DNA of 64,000 nucleotides, taken from positions 43,051,505 through 43,115,504 of the forward strand of contig NC_044009.1 of NCBI RefSeq assembly GCF_900496995.4, in the 5' to 3' direction. A model generated the notes under the pieces. The model worked only from the letters and a program-made list of their open reading frames with translations. It was not told where the DNA came from and searched no databases. This document shows, piece after piece, positions 12,901 through 26,200 of the stretch (its first letter is position 1; every line of letters begins with the position of its first letter). The position numbers and the translations under genes were made by a program. The DNA comes from Aquila chrysaetos chrysaetos. Lineage: Eukaryota; Chordata; Aves; Accipitriformes; Accipitridae.

Positions 12901-15900
12901 GGAAGTTAAGACACTGCACGTGGTGGGTCTCCTTGCTTGGAGAGTGGTTATATTTAGTACTCCATTTAGTGCTGTGATTGCATATTTGGACTCCTGCGGT
13001 TTGAACTTGGCACACAGTTCTCCTGGGCTACAATTGACATGTCACTGTTATTTTTACAACCCTCTAGCAGATCAACAGGCTTGTCATCATTACTTGAGAC
13101 CAGCCTCATCCTGTCTATAGCAAAGTCTGAGGCTTTACCAGCAGAAATCAGCTGGTTGCAGTAAGGCTTGGAGGGACCCTCACACCTTCGTCTCCGACTG
13201 AGAAAAAAAAAACCCAACTAATTTTTTCCTTGCATTGCTCTGTGAGATTTTGGAGAGACAGAAGCACAGCCTGTACAGCGCTGCCAGCCTCTGCCCTGCT
13301 CCTGCTTTGCTGTTTTCCTAGAGAAGCAGCCTTGCTGGCAGCAGTTCGGGTTCTCCCGCCGGGAATCCCGCTTGCCCTAAGGCGGTGTGCTCCAAGGCTG
13401 CGTCCGAGGGCAATGTTTGCTCTGATTGTAAACTGCAGGCTCAAATTCACCTGCCATTGCCTCTGTAGCCTGGCTTGAACTGTTGTTCTAAGTAATATTA
13501 GCATTTGGAGTAAGGTACAGCTTGCTAGCTATTAAGCACATTGGGTAAATTTTTCTAACTGTTGGTTAAGTTACTATATATTTAAAACAAACAACCCATC
13601 CAACCCCAAATATGATAATAAATTCTGCCTTTTGATACAGTTTATTCCTGAGTAGCTCTCAGCTGGTGACCTATGGAAACTAAAAACTGTCAGAATAGGC
13701 TCTGTCTCACCGTTCTGCTTCGTTCCCGTGCTCCCTGGTGCTACCACTCATTCCAGCAGAACCCTATGGGGTTGCTCAGCATCTTCAGGAAGCACCTGAA
13801 GAAGCTGAACCAGCAAAGGGGCTTCGCAGGATGGTGCAATTTTAGAAAGTATAGAGTCTTCCCCAAATTACCCACACCAGGCTGAGATGGGAGGCAAATG
13901 AAAAGCAAAATTATAAAAAATCAAAACCTAAAATAGTTAGGCTGCTTTGGATATTTCAGAAGAGAGCTGCAGTTGCTCGCATGAAGAGCTAGCAGCTACG
14001 CCACACTGCCAGTTAAAATTAAGGACATCTGCAATGTGTCTTCAATGGCTTTAGCACGTTGGTACCTTGCAAGGTGTGAGGATTCCTACCTGGGGCTCAT
14101 TTTGGTTGTCACTCTTGTCCCAGGTAGCTGTACCAGATGTGGTCGAAGCAACAAACGGGGCAGATATTTTAGTGTTTGTTCTGCCACATCAATTTGTTGG
14201 ACGAATCTGCGAGCAGATTGCAGGCCAGATAAAATCCGGGACATTTGGGATTTCCCTGATCAAGGTAAGTTGTCATCTCCACAAGACTCAATCTGCACGG
14301 AGTAAATAAATAGCTTCAACTTAAGGGTAGTAGCTCCAGCCCTCAGCTGCATGCTCTGCGTAAACATGAGCATTTCTTTCTGCAAGAGTTAAAACTTACC
14401 CAGTCTCTGCCAGCCCTTCTGCTGCTCACGTGGCCATGGAGAGGAAAGGATGGGGGGGCAACCCAGCCAGGCTGAGAGTATCCATCTTTGCCAGCCATCC
14501 TTAGCCTGGATCAGTTCCCACTTGGACCAGTATGGAGGTGAAAATGGGCAGAGGGAGGGCCGTATAAGCTGTTGCTGCTGCCAGAAAAAATACTCATCAG
14601 ACTGCAGCCTCAATTAACTCTTAACTGGAAATAGTGCTGGGTCAAAGTGCCTCTTCCAAGTACATGCTAAAGCTGTTCTTGGCAGCATTAAAATGGCACA
14701 ATAACACTATATGATTTTGCAGAACTGAAGCAATTTTAATCTCGCATGAACTGAAGAACCTCTTTTTAAGGTTAGACGTACCAGATTATCATCATCTTAA
14801 AAGGAATTAATATTTTAAGAGAATCTCAAACTAGAAGCCAGAGGCAAGGCATAGGAATATAGTCTACCACTTCTTCTTTTGATTGCATTACAGGAAATAT
14901 CCAATTTAAAATTGTAATGAAAGAAATGTAATTCAAGTTTTCAGACTGCAATACCAGCTCTTCCCCCCACTTTCCCCCCCCCCCCATAGAAATTATCTCA
15001 CAAGCAGCAGTAAACAGAGAGGAGGGTGGGAGAGGAAGGAAATTCCTGCAAATTTACTTCTTTCTTTAGCTTAAAAAAAACCAATCCAAGACAGATCAGA
15101 GATCAGTATACTCCTTAATACCAATGAAGCACTCAGATTAATACTTAGATCTTGAAAAAAAGCCACTGCTTGTAGGCTTAATTTAAAAGTCTGGTTGTGT
15201 ACTACAGGAATTTAACACAAAGGAAAAATACAGCATCAAAGAAAGCCTCAGGACAGCAGCACTGGATGTGAGGCCTCTTGCAGGGTTACCTCGACTGTCA
15301 CTACCTTCCCCCTGAACTTGCCTTGAATTTGCAGTTATCAGAGTACAAACCCAGAGCATTTGTATTAATGGCTAATGCTAGTGAATATAAGACCCAAATC
15401 CTTCCAATTAAAACCAGAGCTGCAGGCAATAGGACACCTTCTGCTTTACCGCTGCTCTACTACTGTCATTTTCCTCTTCTATTAACTTGGCTTTGACTAT
15501 CATCTTTTATTCAGGGGATCGATGAGGGTCCTGACGGCCTGAAGCTCATATCTGACCTCATTCGAGAGAAACTGAAAATAGAAATCAGTGTGCTTATGGG
15601 GGCCAACATAGCCAAGGAAGTGGCTGATGAGAAGTTCTGTGAAACCACCATTGGTAACTATCGCAAAGAGCAAATTAGAGCCTCTAGCTGTGGTTTAACT
15701 TCGCCGGTGGCTGGGCAACAAGATAACCTCTGGAGGAAGGAGGGGGATGCGAGGGGTCCCAGGTGGTTCACGAGTGGTGCGGTGGGTGCGATGCCCGCTG
15801 AGCTCATTCAGGAGTTGGCGTGATTTCCAGGGAGGCTGGTGCTGGCAGGATCAGATCCAAACTAACACTGGGTTTCAGCGCCGAGAACTAATTTCATCCA

Positions 15901-18900
15901 TTAAAAAATTACAGCTTAATCCTGTTCTGGTAGGGGCTGGCAAGAGCCACCTTTCATGTCTGTAGAGCTCAACGCTGAGTACGTTGGCGGTTGTTACACT
16001 ATACTGTCTAGTTAGAGAAATGTAATCAGAAGCTCGTGTGTGCTCATGCTCCCTGAGGTGTATTTCTCCATCTTCAAATGTTTTTGTCTGGAGAAAAAAA
16101 CAAAACAAAACAAACCACAACAAACCAAACCCAAAGAACAACAACAACAACAACAAAACCCCCCAGTAACATCGTGTTCCTCCCTGTCACTCAGACTGCT
16201 TGCCAAGACGTAGCCTCAGATCCTCCCAGAACTCAGTGTGACCTGACTTGGAAAGTTCATCCAGTAGTTTTGAAAACCTGTTGATTTTTTAAAGTCAGCA
16301 GAAATTCAAGTTGCATAGCTAGGGAAGACAGAATAATAAATTATTGTCGCACTACTGTTATCCTTTGCCTTGCAAATGTTACAGTAGCAGTGAAAATTAT
16401 ACTAGCTGGGCTTTTGTTGCTGGCAGAGCAACTAGGCACAAATAGGACTAGACAGGATTAGGAGAGTTGAGGAATATTCATTTTCTTGGGGGGTGTTTAA
16501 CTTTTGCTGGCCCAGTTTTAAGCCATGCTGTGATGATGACTCTGCAGAGAGATTTGCCCCTTGCTTTTGTTGTCATGGAAAGCCCCACAGCCCAGAAACA
16601 GCCACCTCGAAGAGACTGGGTATCCCCCAACATCAATTATTGCAAAGGACGAGAAACAAACCCAAAGTTTCTCGTGAGATGGGACAGAAACCCCACAGCT
16701 ACCAGAGTGCCATTGCCCAGGCTCTTTAATACTCAAAACCACCGAGTGCCCAGAACCCCTCCAGGAGCAGCAGCTGGAAAACTCTACAGCTCCTCACCGC
16801 TGAGCTCTCCCTGAAGGAAACCAAGCTGCCTTGTATGAAAATAAAGTGAAACTCTATTCAAAAGTCTTTGCCCAGCTGGCCAAGGACTCTCTGGATAAAG
16901 GCAAACCTCATCCCCTTTACCGCTGAGGGCTCTCTACCCTGCCTCTCAATAGCCAGGGCCAGCACTGTAATGACATGATAATGACCTTGGTAGAATTGGT
17001 AACAAAAATTTTCCAGCAATGCGAACGTTCAACTTCATCATCTGTGGATCTCCCTGTAATTGGGAACTAATTGGGCATTAATCATTTGCACCCCATAATA
17101 ATGCTTAGCAATTACACCAGTTTACATTTTCAAAGCAGCAATTATACCATTGTGCTGTACAAAGCAATTTGTCAATATTTTCTTTTGCAGGGTTTGTGGT
17201 TATACAAGCTTACTCAGGCAGAAAGCTGTTTTAGGGACTATCTACTTTTAAACTCTTTAAAGAGTTATTAAGCGATGCTTGGTGAATGCCCTGGTACTAG
17301 CATACATTTAACACTGGCTGTCACACAAATCTCTTATTTAGCAACACCCAGTTAGGTTTTGTGGTCCCAGTAAAGTGGTCCCTAGGACCTTATTTCAGGT
17401 TTCAGTTAATTGTGTGTACTCTGAAACATTGCGAAAATGCTCTAACTTTCATTCTTCCTTCCCACAGGGTGCAAAAATGAAAAACAAGGGGAGATCTTTA
17501 AAGAATTAATGCAGACCCCCAATTTCAGGATTACCGTGGTGCTTGACTCTGATACAGTGGAGATCTGTGGAGCCTTAAAAGTGAGTGGTTTCAAACCAAA
17601 ATGTTTTTATTAGGGCCAAATTCTACCCTCACCTGAGTCTTCTGTAAGCCACAGGATCTGAGTCCTGCCACCATATGATGAGAGACCACAGACAAGATGT
17701 TCGTGTGCCAATTTCCCAATCTGTTAAAAAGGGAAAACATACTTAAAAATATAACTGCTGGCAAAGCATTTCAAAATAGTTGTATTTTTATCTTTATTTA
17801 ACCAGAGGCACCTCTGCTTCTGAGGGCAGAATTTCGTCCTCTGTATTTTCTTGTCTGTGTATTGTAAGCACATGGAACAAAGACTCTTACTACATACAGG
17901 GGCTCCCACTAATAACTTGTTTTCACAGTTCAAGTAGTAACCTGCTAGAAAGTTTGCATCAGAAGCAACAGTCTGTGTTGGCAGCACGTCTGTGCCGGCG
18001 TTCAGCAATGCCCACATCAAGATCCCAGGCCGGATCAGAGCAATAACAAAGTCACCAAGTTTCCAGTGAGGGGGCACTTGAGTGAGATTTGGAGCTTGCT
18101 TTTAAATGCGTTGAAGGTGACTCCAGCCTGTGATCCTTTGTACTTTTTTATACATTCAATCATTTGTACTTCAATAATTCACCCCTCCTTAGGGGAGGGG
18201 GGATTACTGGCTAGGAAAGAATCTGTCCTGTTTAACCTTACATGCAAAAACAAAAGTTTCTTTACATACATAGATTTTGCTTTTGGCCACAGACCGGAAC
18301 TGGGAGGAGGCACAGAGGGGAGAGAGGTTGTTTCTGCTTTGTGGGAAATCTTTGCTCTCTTTAAATCATTGCTTTGGCATTGCCTTTGCTAAAAAAACCC
18401 CAAACAGTCTGCACTGGGGCGCCTGCATGTCTAGAGCAAACACTTCAACAACAGTACTAGGTGACATATTAGTCAAATGCAGTGAACCACACTTATTTAG
18501 GGGCTGGGAGTTGGGAGGCGTGCAGGACAATGGTGAGGAGTTGTAAAGATGTTTAGGATCCTGAGAGATGTGTTTAGAGCTGCAGAAAAGGGCAATTCTG
18601 CTGACCGTTTTTGCAGGGAAAACCAAAAATTGATCTACTGCAGCATCAGTTCATAGAACCCCTGTCTGTTTAAATTAGAGACCCACAAAGAAAACCTGGA
18701 AAGGCATGACTCTGTGTGGGATATTTTAAATAGTTAAAACAGAAAGGTCAGTGAGTCCCAACTTGGAACTAGCCAAAAACCAAAACATTAATTGGATACA
18801 TGCTATGTGATTGCAACACTACTATATGAAACAAGCTGCTTTGATTTTTGCCCATGGGAATAACAGAGGACACTTTATAATAATCTTCTAGAAGCCCAGC

Positions 18901-21019
18901 TACTTTTGTTCAACGATAATTAGCCATCTACCTTCTTCATAACATAAACTCATGGCCATTGGCAATTGAACCTTCTTCTGGTGAACGGGGTGAAGACAGA
19001 TTTGTAGGATTTTCTTAAAGCTCAGTGCATGCTGATGAACTGCACATCTTGCCTGACCGTTACCTTTCCTCCTCTATTTTTTGCACTAAACTGTTTTTAG
19101 AACATCGTAGCAGTGGGAGCTGGGTTCTGCGATGGACTAGATTTCGGCGATAATACAAAGGCAGCAGTTATACGCTTGGGCCTTATGGAAATGGTGGCCT
19201 TTGCCAAGATGTTCTGCAGGGGACCGGTATCAATAGCCACTTTCCTGGAAAGCTGCGGCGTCGCTGATCTAATCACTACCTGCTACGGGGGACGCAACAG
19301 GAAAGTAGCAGAAGCCTTTGCTCGCACAGGAAAAGTAAGGAGGATTTTGAAATATTTTACACTAAGACATGAAGGAATCCTTCTGTGTTTTATAAAGGCA
19401 TCGTTAGCTGTTTACCTTCTTGATAACTGCTGGTATCACAGCAGTATCCCCTCTGATCCAAGTAATCAGTCTCCTCTCTTCTAGTCCATTGAGGAACTGG
19501 AAAATGAGATGCTGAACGGACAAAAGCTGCAAGGTCCTCAGACCTCAGCCGAAGTCTACAAGATTCTGAAACAGAAAAATACGCTCGATAAGTAAGTGCT
19601 TTGATTGAAAAAACCAACTGCATCAACAAGAAAATATGAATGATTCATAACCTCCTTAACAGTACTTGTGTTTAATTATCTTGTTCGTTTCTGCAACAAC
19701 TGCTTTCTACATCTTGGGCCACCATTAAAGCTCAGCTTAGCCTGACTCTTCATCGCCATGGTCAGTAGAATGGGATGAAAGCTAAACAGCGTTAGAAAAA
19801 ACAAGCCACAGATGTATAGGAAACCAAAGAAATAATAATCCAAAGGAGCTACCCAGACATCCCCGTCCCCCTGAGCAAGACTGAAGGCCATACACAGAGT
19901 CAGCTTGCAAACATGATCTATAGGTCAAAGGGTTTCTTGTTCTCAGTATATCACTGTTACAGCTTGCAGCAATACTGCTCTCAGTGCAAACGTTAACTAG
20001 GTTATCTCAGTATAAAATTTGGGAACATACTCCTAATAAAAAATTTTTATACACGTTGAATAGGTAGTATGTGCTGATATCAGTGCTTTAGTGCCACAAA
20101 TAATGCTGAGATAAAAAGTACTTCTAATTGTTTGGGATGATGTAAGATTATTTATAATTTTAAACCTTTGTCTCAGCTTACACAATAAAAAGCTAAACTT
20201 CCCTCCATCCCATTCCCTCTCGCACTTTAGCAGTACTGAGAGGTCAAACACTGCTAAATGAAAACTTAAAAAAAAAAATTATTAGAATTATAACAGATAC
20301 AGAAGATTCAAACGGCATTATCTTTCAAAAATGAGAGAGAAAAGAGAAGCTCATTTTAACAGGACATGAACTTTAAATCAAAACTTGATCTAATAAGTAT
20401 CATATAATTGTGCTTAGTTACACGCTCAGCTCCAAGTCATTCAGTGAACTCATTTTTTACTATGTAATGACTAAGACAGCTTGCAAAAGGGAAAGAACCC
20501 CTTAAGCCAGGAAAAGAAAATCATTTGAGATTTTCATTCTTTTTAGTCTTTTAGATGTCAGTAATGAATGCAAATAATATATATATGCATTTTGCACACA
20601 GGAGGAAAAAGAGGATATGCAATTCAAGATTTTTTGTAAATAAAAAATACTGGATAGAATTTTGTCTCCAAAACAGCTCCTTTCTGCTGTCACTCCCAAG
20701 AATTGCCCCTAGCTCCTCTTAATTGCCCTATATAGTTTTCCAGTAAAGGCACCTCCAAGTTAAATTGTGTTGTAAAGAGAGAGAAAAATTCTCCACTTTC
20801 CTTCTAATGTAACAAAAAAAAAAAAAAAAGAGAAAGGGTAGGGGTTTTTTTCCATTATAAATGGCATAGAAATGTTTATGTAAACTTTAAAAACTATTTT
20901 CATTGCTATGCGCTTCTTTTAGGTTTCCATTATTTACAACCATCTACAAGATCTGCTACGAGGGTCAGTCGATCCAGGATTTCATCACGTGCCTGCAGAA
21001 CCACCCAGAGCACATTTAG
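6582..21019 (+). CDS. GPD1L2: Glycerol-3-phosphate dehydrogenase [NAD+], cytosolic, GPD1/GPD1L family (probable GPD1L2)
   Basis: It interconverts dihydroxyacetone phosphate and glycerol 3-phosphate with NAD(H) in the cytosol, linking glycolysis to glycerolipid synthesis and the NADH shuttle. Coding exons are 6582-6622, 12022-12199, 14124-14264, 15515-15653, 17468-17580, 19101-19334, 19485-19591 and 20923-21019. All have GT-AG borders and sum to 1050 bp, 349 residues, the length of GPD1. The start is the first ATG in the CpG island, opening [15 protein letters not shown] with the Rossmann GxGxxG loop split across exons 1-2. Family catalytic and substrate residues are all present: Lys120 (last codon of exon 3), Lys204 (last codon of exon 5), Asn205, Asp260, Thr264, Arg269, Asn270 and Gln298. 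The sequence reads as a mixture of GPD1 and GPD1L signatures, for example VAVPDVVEA as in GPD1. I therefore take it as the third paralogue. The symbol is from memory of chicken annotation and is less certain than the function. Confidence 0.95.
8890..9480 (+). mobile_element. CR1 LINE 3'-end fragments in intron 1
   Basis: Two adjacent CR1-like pieces occur. The first (about 8890-9205) has 'ggcaggttgcccagagaaga', 'gccctgagcaac' and 'tggtcccttccaacctgag', the conserved 3' end of CR1. The second (about 9215-9480) has 'gggcttaaactgcagtaaga' and a later 'aggtctttaagacctccttg' block. Both are decayed and lie in intron 1 (6623-12021) of the dehydrogenase gene, on the same strand. Boundaries are approximate. 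Confidence 0.8.
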
Positions 21020-21071
21020 AGATCCCCTCTCCTCACCTGGTTGCACCAGGACTTCTGTCCATTCCATGGCA

Positions 21072-21077
21072 AATAAA
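21072..21077 (+). terminator. GPD1L2: Proximal polyadenylation signal AATAAA
   Basis: A canonical AATAAA hexamer lies 53 bp after the stop codon. It is the first usable signal downstream of the coding region. Confidence 0.5.
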
Positions 21078-22600
21078 GTAGAGAAACAGGTTGTGTGACA
21101 ACACTTGCTGTAAAAGCAACAAAGAATGTATTTCAGTATCCTCATTCTGGGGGTAAAAAAAAAAATCTGCCTTTAATTTCAACATTATACCCAAGGAACA
21201 GGAAACGAATGTAAAATTTAACAGTATTTGATTTGAGTTAGTAGTGTGGGCATATCCCTAGAATTACTTTCTCGTTGGTTGAAAACAGTTTCCCTTGTAA
21301 TTTCCACAAGAGCTCACTCTAGCTCACGTGAACCTCAATGTTTTGCCTGCTAATGTTACTTACAGAACAGCACAAGATGCAGAAAAATTGAACTCGTGCA
21401 AACAGAAAAATTATAGTAAAAAGTCTGACAGCAATAACATGCAATCACATGGGCAAATGTTGGGTTTCCATAGTTCCCCTCAAACACAAACAACATTTTG
21501 TATTTTGTGACATTTAGTCCTTCTTTGATTTTGTTTCCCAGGGTAAGCCTCTTTGGAAAAATAGGTATTGTTACTGCGCTCAGACACACATGAATGTTCA
21601 GCAGATGTATAAATAAAACAGTTTAAGGGGCAGGGGGAAGGAGAAAGAAGGGTTTGGGGCGGGGAGGGAGGGTTGTTTGTTTCAAATTCAGGACACTAGG
21701 AATCCTCAGTAGTAGTGTGACCTTCATTACACTTACTCTATTCCATTCAAATACAGAAAAAAAATTTGGAATAACCAAATACATTATGTTAGCGTCAGGA
21801 CTTCTCAGCAAGTCATAGTTGTTAATTGGTACTAGCTGAGAGAGAACTAGAGGTTGACAGGGAGGTTGTACACAAGACTCAGCTTGCAGCTTGTGCAGTG
21901 CTGTTATTTTGAGGACGTAAGAAGTAATGGTGAAAAACGCTCTGTGATACTTGACTTTTTATACATGCATGAAAATGACCGCTATAGACGCACAGAAATC
22001 CTGTAAAATTGCATTTGAAACCAGGCTGCATTTTAACTCTGCCGGGAAACTCCACTGGACTGACACCAGTGCAGCTGCCCGCATCTTTCCAGACTGCAGA
22101 CTAATGCCCTGATCCAGCTGTAGTTTAAGCAACGCATCTTACACTCCAGAAGAGAGATCTCTCTATCTACTTCTGAATTTTAAACACAAACTGGTTCATA
22201 TACCAGGTTTTTTTATTTTGCTACCAATGGTGTTAGTTTCAGAAACATACAAGTTTTTAAACCTTATAGCTGTACTTGGGTAACTTTACATACCTGATGT
22301 TTTTCAGAGTTAAAGCCATCTATGAAATGAACAGTGGCACATTTTATAAGCTTTAATACCCTTTTGAAAGGCTCCTATTTTGAGACAAGGCAAACAAAAA
22401 GGAAGAGTAACCTACTTTTGCTTTGCTTTATCCGATTTTCCAAAATAGCAGAGAGGAGGGCAAGTGAGTTTTTTTTAATCTCTCTATGTATTCGCTGACA
22501 TATTGCTTAGGGGGGAAAGAAAAAAAAGCTAGATTATAAAATCATCTCCAGGCTGCATTTTAGAGGAACATTATTATGTCTTTCACATTTATCAGAGTAA

Positions 22601-22628
22601 TATATATGTGTGTGTGTGTGTGTATGTG
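22601..22628. repeat. (TG)n microsatellite
   Basis: A short TATATA-(TG)n run, interrupted once, within the presumed 3' UTR of the dehydrogenase gene. Confidence 0.9.
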
Positions 22629-23059
22629 TCTATTGTAATTATAAATATATTGTAAAAATCTCAGCCTCACAGCTGGCAAAGCTGGCTCGGGTACCAGAAA
22701 CAGTGGCTGCAGCGTCCCTGCTCCCTGCTGAACCGCAGCGAAGGTAGCTCACCGCCTCCAGCTTCGAGTGCGGTCATGGGCAACGGCTGGGTGCTCAGCG
22801 GGGCAACGCCGGCATTCCTTCCACTGAAATGGGAATTGTGCGGCCAAATCCTTTACACAAAACAGGGAATTATCATCTTCCACTTTAATTGGAAAAAGAC
22901 GTAAATATTGCGTAATTTCTAAGTATCAAATACATGAGGATGGGATAGAGAATCCAGGAACCTCCTTACTTCACTGGCAGGCTGAACTTCTGATAAGTCA
23001 TGTATGAGTTAATAATAATATAGAACACTTTACATTCAAAGTGTATCAAATAACAGTTT

Positions 23060-23121
23060 AATAAAGTGATCAACAAACAGACTTGATGTAATTTCATTTT
23101 TCAGAATTCTCACAAAATAAA
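23060..23121 (+). terminator. GPD1L2: Distal polyadenylation signals (two AATAAA)
   Basis: Canonical hexamers lie at 23060-23065 and 23116-23121, with TG-rich DNA (ttgtagtggtggtcc) just after the second. They would end a UTR of about 2.1 kb. Confidence 0.45.
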
Positions 23122-23142
23122 TTACTGTTGTAGTGGTGGTCC

Positions 23143-23223
23143 TTTATTGTGCTTATTCTTGCAGTTAGTTGTCAGCTCTCAAAGACAAGGACAAGAAAAG
23201 TCAATTTTCTATAGACATTTTAT
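23143..23223 (-). terminator. LMLN: Candidate LMLN polyadenylation signals
   Basis: TTTATT on the + strand (AATAAA on the - strand) occurs at 23218-23223 and 23143-23148, at the far end of the AT-rich stretch that follows the LMLN stop codon. They are the last minus-strand signals before the opposing gene's 3' end. Confidence 0.4.
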
Positions 23224-26200
23224 TGATGAACAATTTTTTCTTCTTTTGTATAACATACTTTTTACACAGTAAAATAAGGAAATTTTTACTCCATAAATAA
23301 CAAAAATTAGCCCTTATATCTCAATCCAGTTGAACTCTATGTAAAATAGTTTGTTCTATATTTACATTCCGTACCAAAATAGGAAACACATGTTCAAGGT
23401 CGGCCAGTTCTCTCAAAACAGTTGTTTTATCTCCAAGGTAAGGTTCACATTAAAAAGGCAACATTCACACTTTGGAAGTCTGGTAGTGTAAGTTCACATT
23501 ATTTAATGTACAAATAGACCCAAATCCTGAAGAGCGACACATTCGGCCAAGCAAAAGCTGGTTGTTAAATCTTGCAGGGGAAAGACTTGACCTGCTCAGC
23601 TGGCTGAAAGTCACTCCGAGGAAATGTGGGAAAGAAAGGACATATGCCTCCCTCTCTACTGAAATATATTCAAGCAGAAAGATTTGCAGGACAGGAAGAT
23701 TTAAAAACAAATTTCCCTTGTAAGGGATTGTGGATATGTCAGCTCTTAAATGACATCAGTCTTCCTAATTTACTAGTGCTCAGCAGAAAGAATGAGTTGC
23801 ATTGGACTGACAGTCAATTAATGGGGGTCAAAATTCTCTTTTGGTAATTAACCTACATCCAAGGCCATGACAGTCTCCCAAGACCTCAACTCATTTCAAG
23901 AGGAATGAATTTCCTACTTTTCAGGGTAATTCTACTTGCTGCATACTCCAGCCAAAAGCTATCCTTCCTCCTTATAATTATTTGAAACACTAGAAAAATG
24001 TATTCCTGAAGTATGACTTGCCTCAACTGCTAATTGAAATGCTATAGATTTGAACTACCGGGGTAAAAAAAAGACCACAAGACTAACTTACTTCCATAAG
24101 CAAACATGCTTAATTTAAAAAATTAAGTATATCATGCGGACATGATATACTGAAAATGTTTCTGCTACAGACAAGCTAACTCATTTATCTCTTTGCACTA
24201 TTTCCAGGGCTCCTGCTGGTCTACTCTGGTGAAAACAAAGGCTTATTTGGGCTATACTTCAAAATTTTCACATGTAAAAGATGCAATAGGATGGACTTGC
24301 CACAATATGGTCAGGACACCTAAAGTAGCTGCCTGCAAACTTTGTACTTGTTTAAAACCAATACCAACTTTTACGCAGGAAACTACACTTAAGGCTACGT
24401 AACTGATTGGTTTAAGCTACAATTTTAGCTGTATTGTACACTCAGAAATGGCTTATGCTTCCTACTGTATTTATTTTGCTCTTAAAAACCTGAGACATGT
24501 TTTTACTTAATTCATCTTAAGATTTGGAAGTTCACAGCAGGCTAGAAGCTAAAGTCAAAGACAAACAGAACTGAGGTAGTCAGTTTTACTCAAATATTCT
24601 TTTTGACAGTCACCAATTCATTCTCACTTTAAATTGAACTTGACACATTTCTTGGCCATTCCAATACAGCTACAGCTGCTAACGCACTGACAGGATACAA
24701 CATGTTGGATTTTGCCTACTAAAGTACCTTCCCCCCCGCAACTCCCCAAAGTCACGTCCAGTTCTGCAGTTCACAGCCAGTTGAAGGGCTGCACATCAAA
24801 GAAATTACGACTGAAATCTCAGATTATTAAGGCAGTAATAGTTTTACTTCACTGGATTCACTGATGCAGCTACTCAGCAGGTACCCGTGAATCTGACCAC
24901 AAGAGCTCTGACAGGCAGACAGATTTTTCCCTGTAGGTACAATGCAATACAGCCTCTTTCTTTAATTAATGCATACAATTCAAAAGTAGGTAAGCATTGA
25001 CTTTTTAAGCCATCTTTCAGTTAATTCTCAGGAAGAGAGAATAAAAGAAGAAAAGCCCTCAAGATAAACAACTGTGTAGAAGATAAAAATATTCACTTAA
25101 ATATGACAAATTTCACACTTACACAGACAGGAGACTAGCATATCAAATACCAAGCACAATAAATTAACACCAGTAAAAAAGTTTGACAGTTATAAAGTTA
25201 ACCAGAAAGTTCAGACAGTGCAAATATCTCACAGTAAGAAAGATTTCTTTTCAAGTATCAAAAGCATTGTTGTTGAGTGATACCATTTAAACTGTATTAT
25301 TGCACAACAGACAAAATACAATATCAACCTCTGGGACCCAAGATGTATTCTCAAACCTTTATGTTTTCAGGAATAAATTTACACCTACTGTTGACTGTGC
25401 ATATATTAAAATAATCAGCGTTCACTTACTAATCTGAGTGTTTCTTAATTCAAACTTGTACACATTTCAAGCATTTGATTCCTAATTTGTATTGCTTCTC
25501 AGAAACACCTGTTTAAGGCTAGCCTAGGCCTTGTATAATTCAAAGCAAACTTAACCTGCAGTTAAGAAGGGGAACTAGCCCAGTGCAAGGTATTCTCTCA
25601 ACTGTGATGCCTTCAGACGGTTTTAGGTTGCAGCTCATTTACCTCAGCAGTGTCATAAGAGTTTCTTTAAATTAAAATAAAACAAGTCCAGTAGGCACAA
25701 AGATTTTCTTACAATTACAATAGAAGTCCTATTATTAAACAAGTTTAATTGTAGCTAAATAAATTTTACTCCATACCCCTTCCATCCTCCTACCTTTCAT
25801 TTTAGCAAGGGATCTAGTCACTGACAATTCTAACATCACAGCACACTTAAGAAGCAGAGTAACATCATCTTTCTCCCTATATTTGTATTTTTTTAGTGCA
25901 CTGGGCACACCTGCTCCCTCAAGTTTAATACTTTTCCAGGAATGAAAACTATCCTAACCAGACAGACAATGGAATGGACCACATAAAAGTTTCTTTTACT
26001 CCAAAAAGGATTATTTGTAACACATTATATAGTCAGAAACAAATAAAAACATCCTTACAAGTGTCCTATAGAGCAGCTGTCCTTAGCAAGACAAATTTTG
26101 CTCATTTTCTTCCTCATGTCTTGTCCATCAAGTGATTAATTTTGTACCAAGGTGTGCCCTCATGTGGTTCAAAATGTCTGATTCTCTAACTTATTACAAA

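Larger units (their letters stand above)
21020..23140 (+). other. GPD1L2: 3' UTR of the glycerol-3-phosphate dehydrogenase gene
   Basis: After the TAG at 21017-21019 there is AT-rich non-coding DNA with several candidate poly(A) signals: AATAAA at 21072-21077 (close, giving a short UTR), 23060-23065 and 23116-23121. A TG microsatellite lies at 22601-22628. The distal end is inferred from signals only. Either the proximal or a distal site, or both, may be used. Confidence 0.55.
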
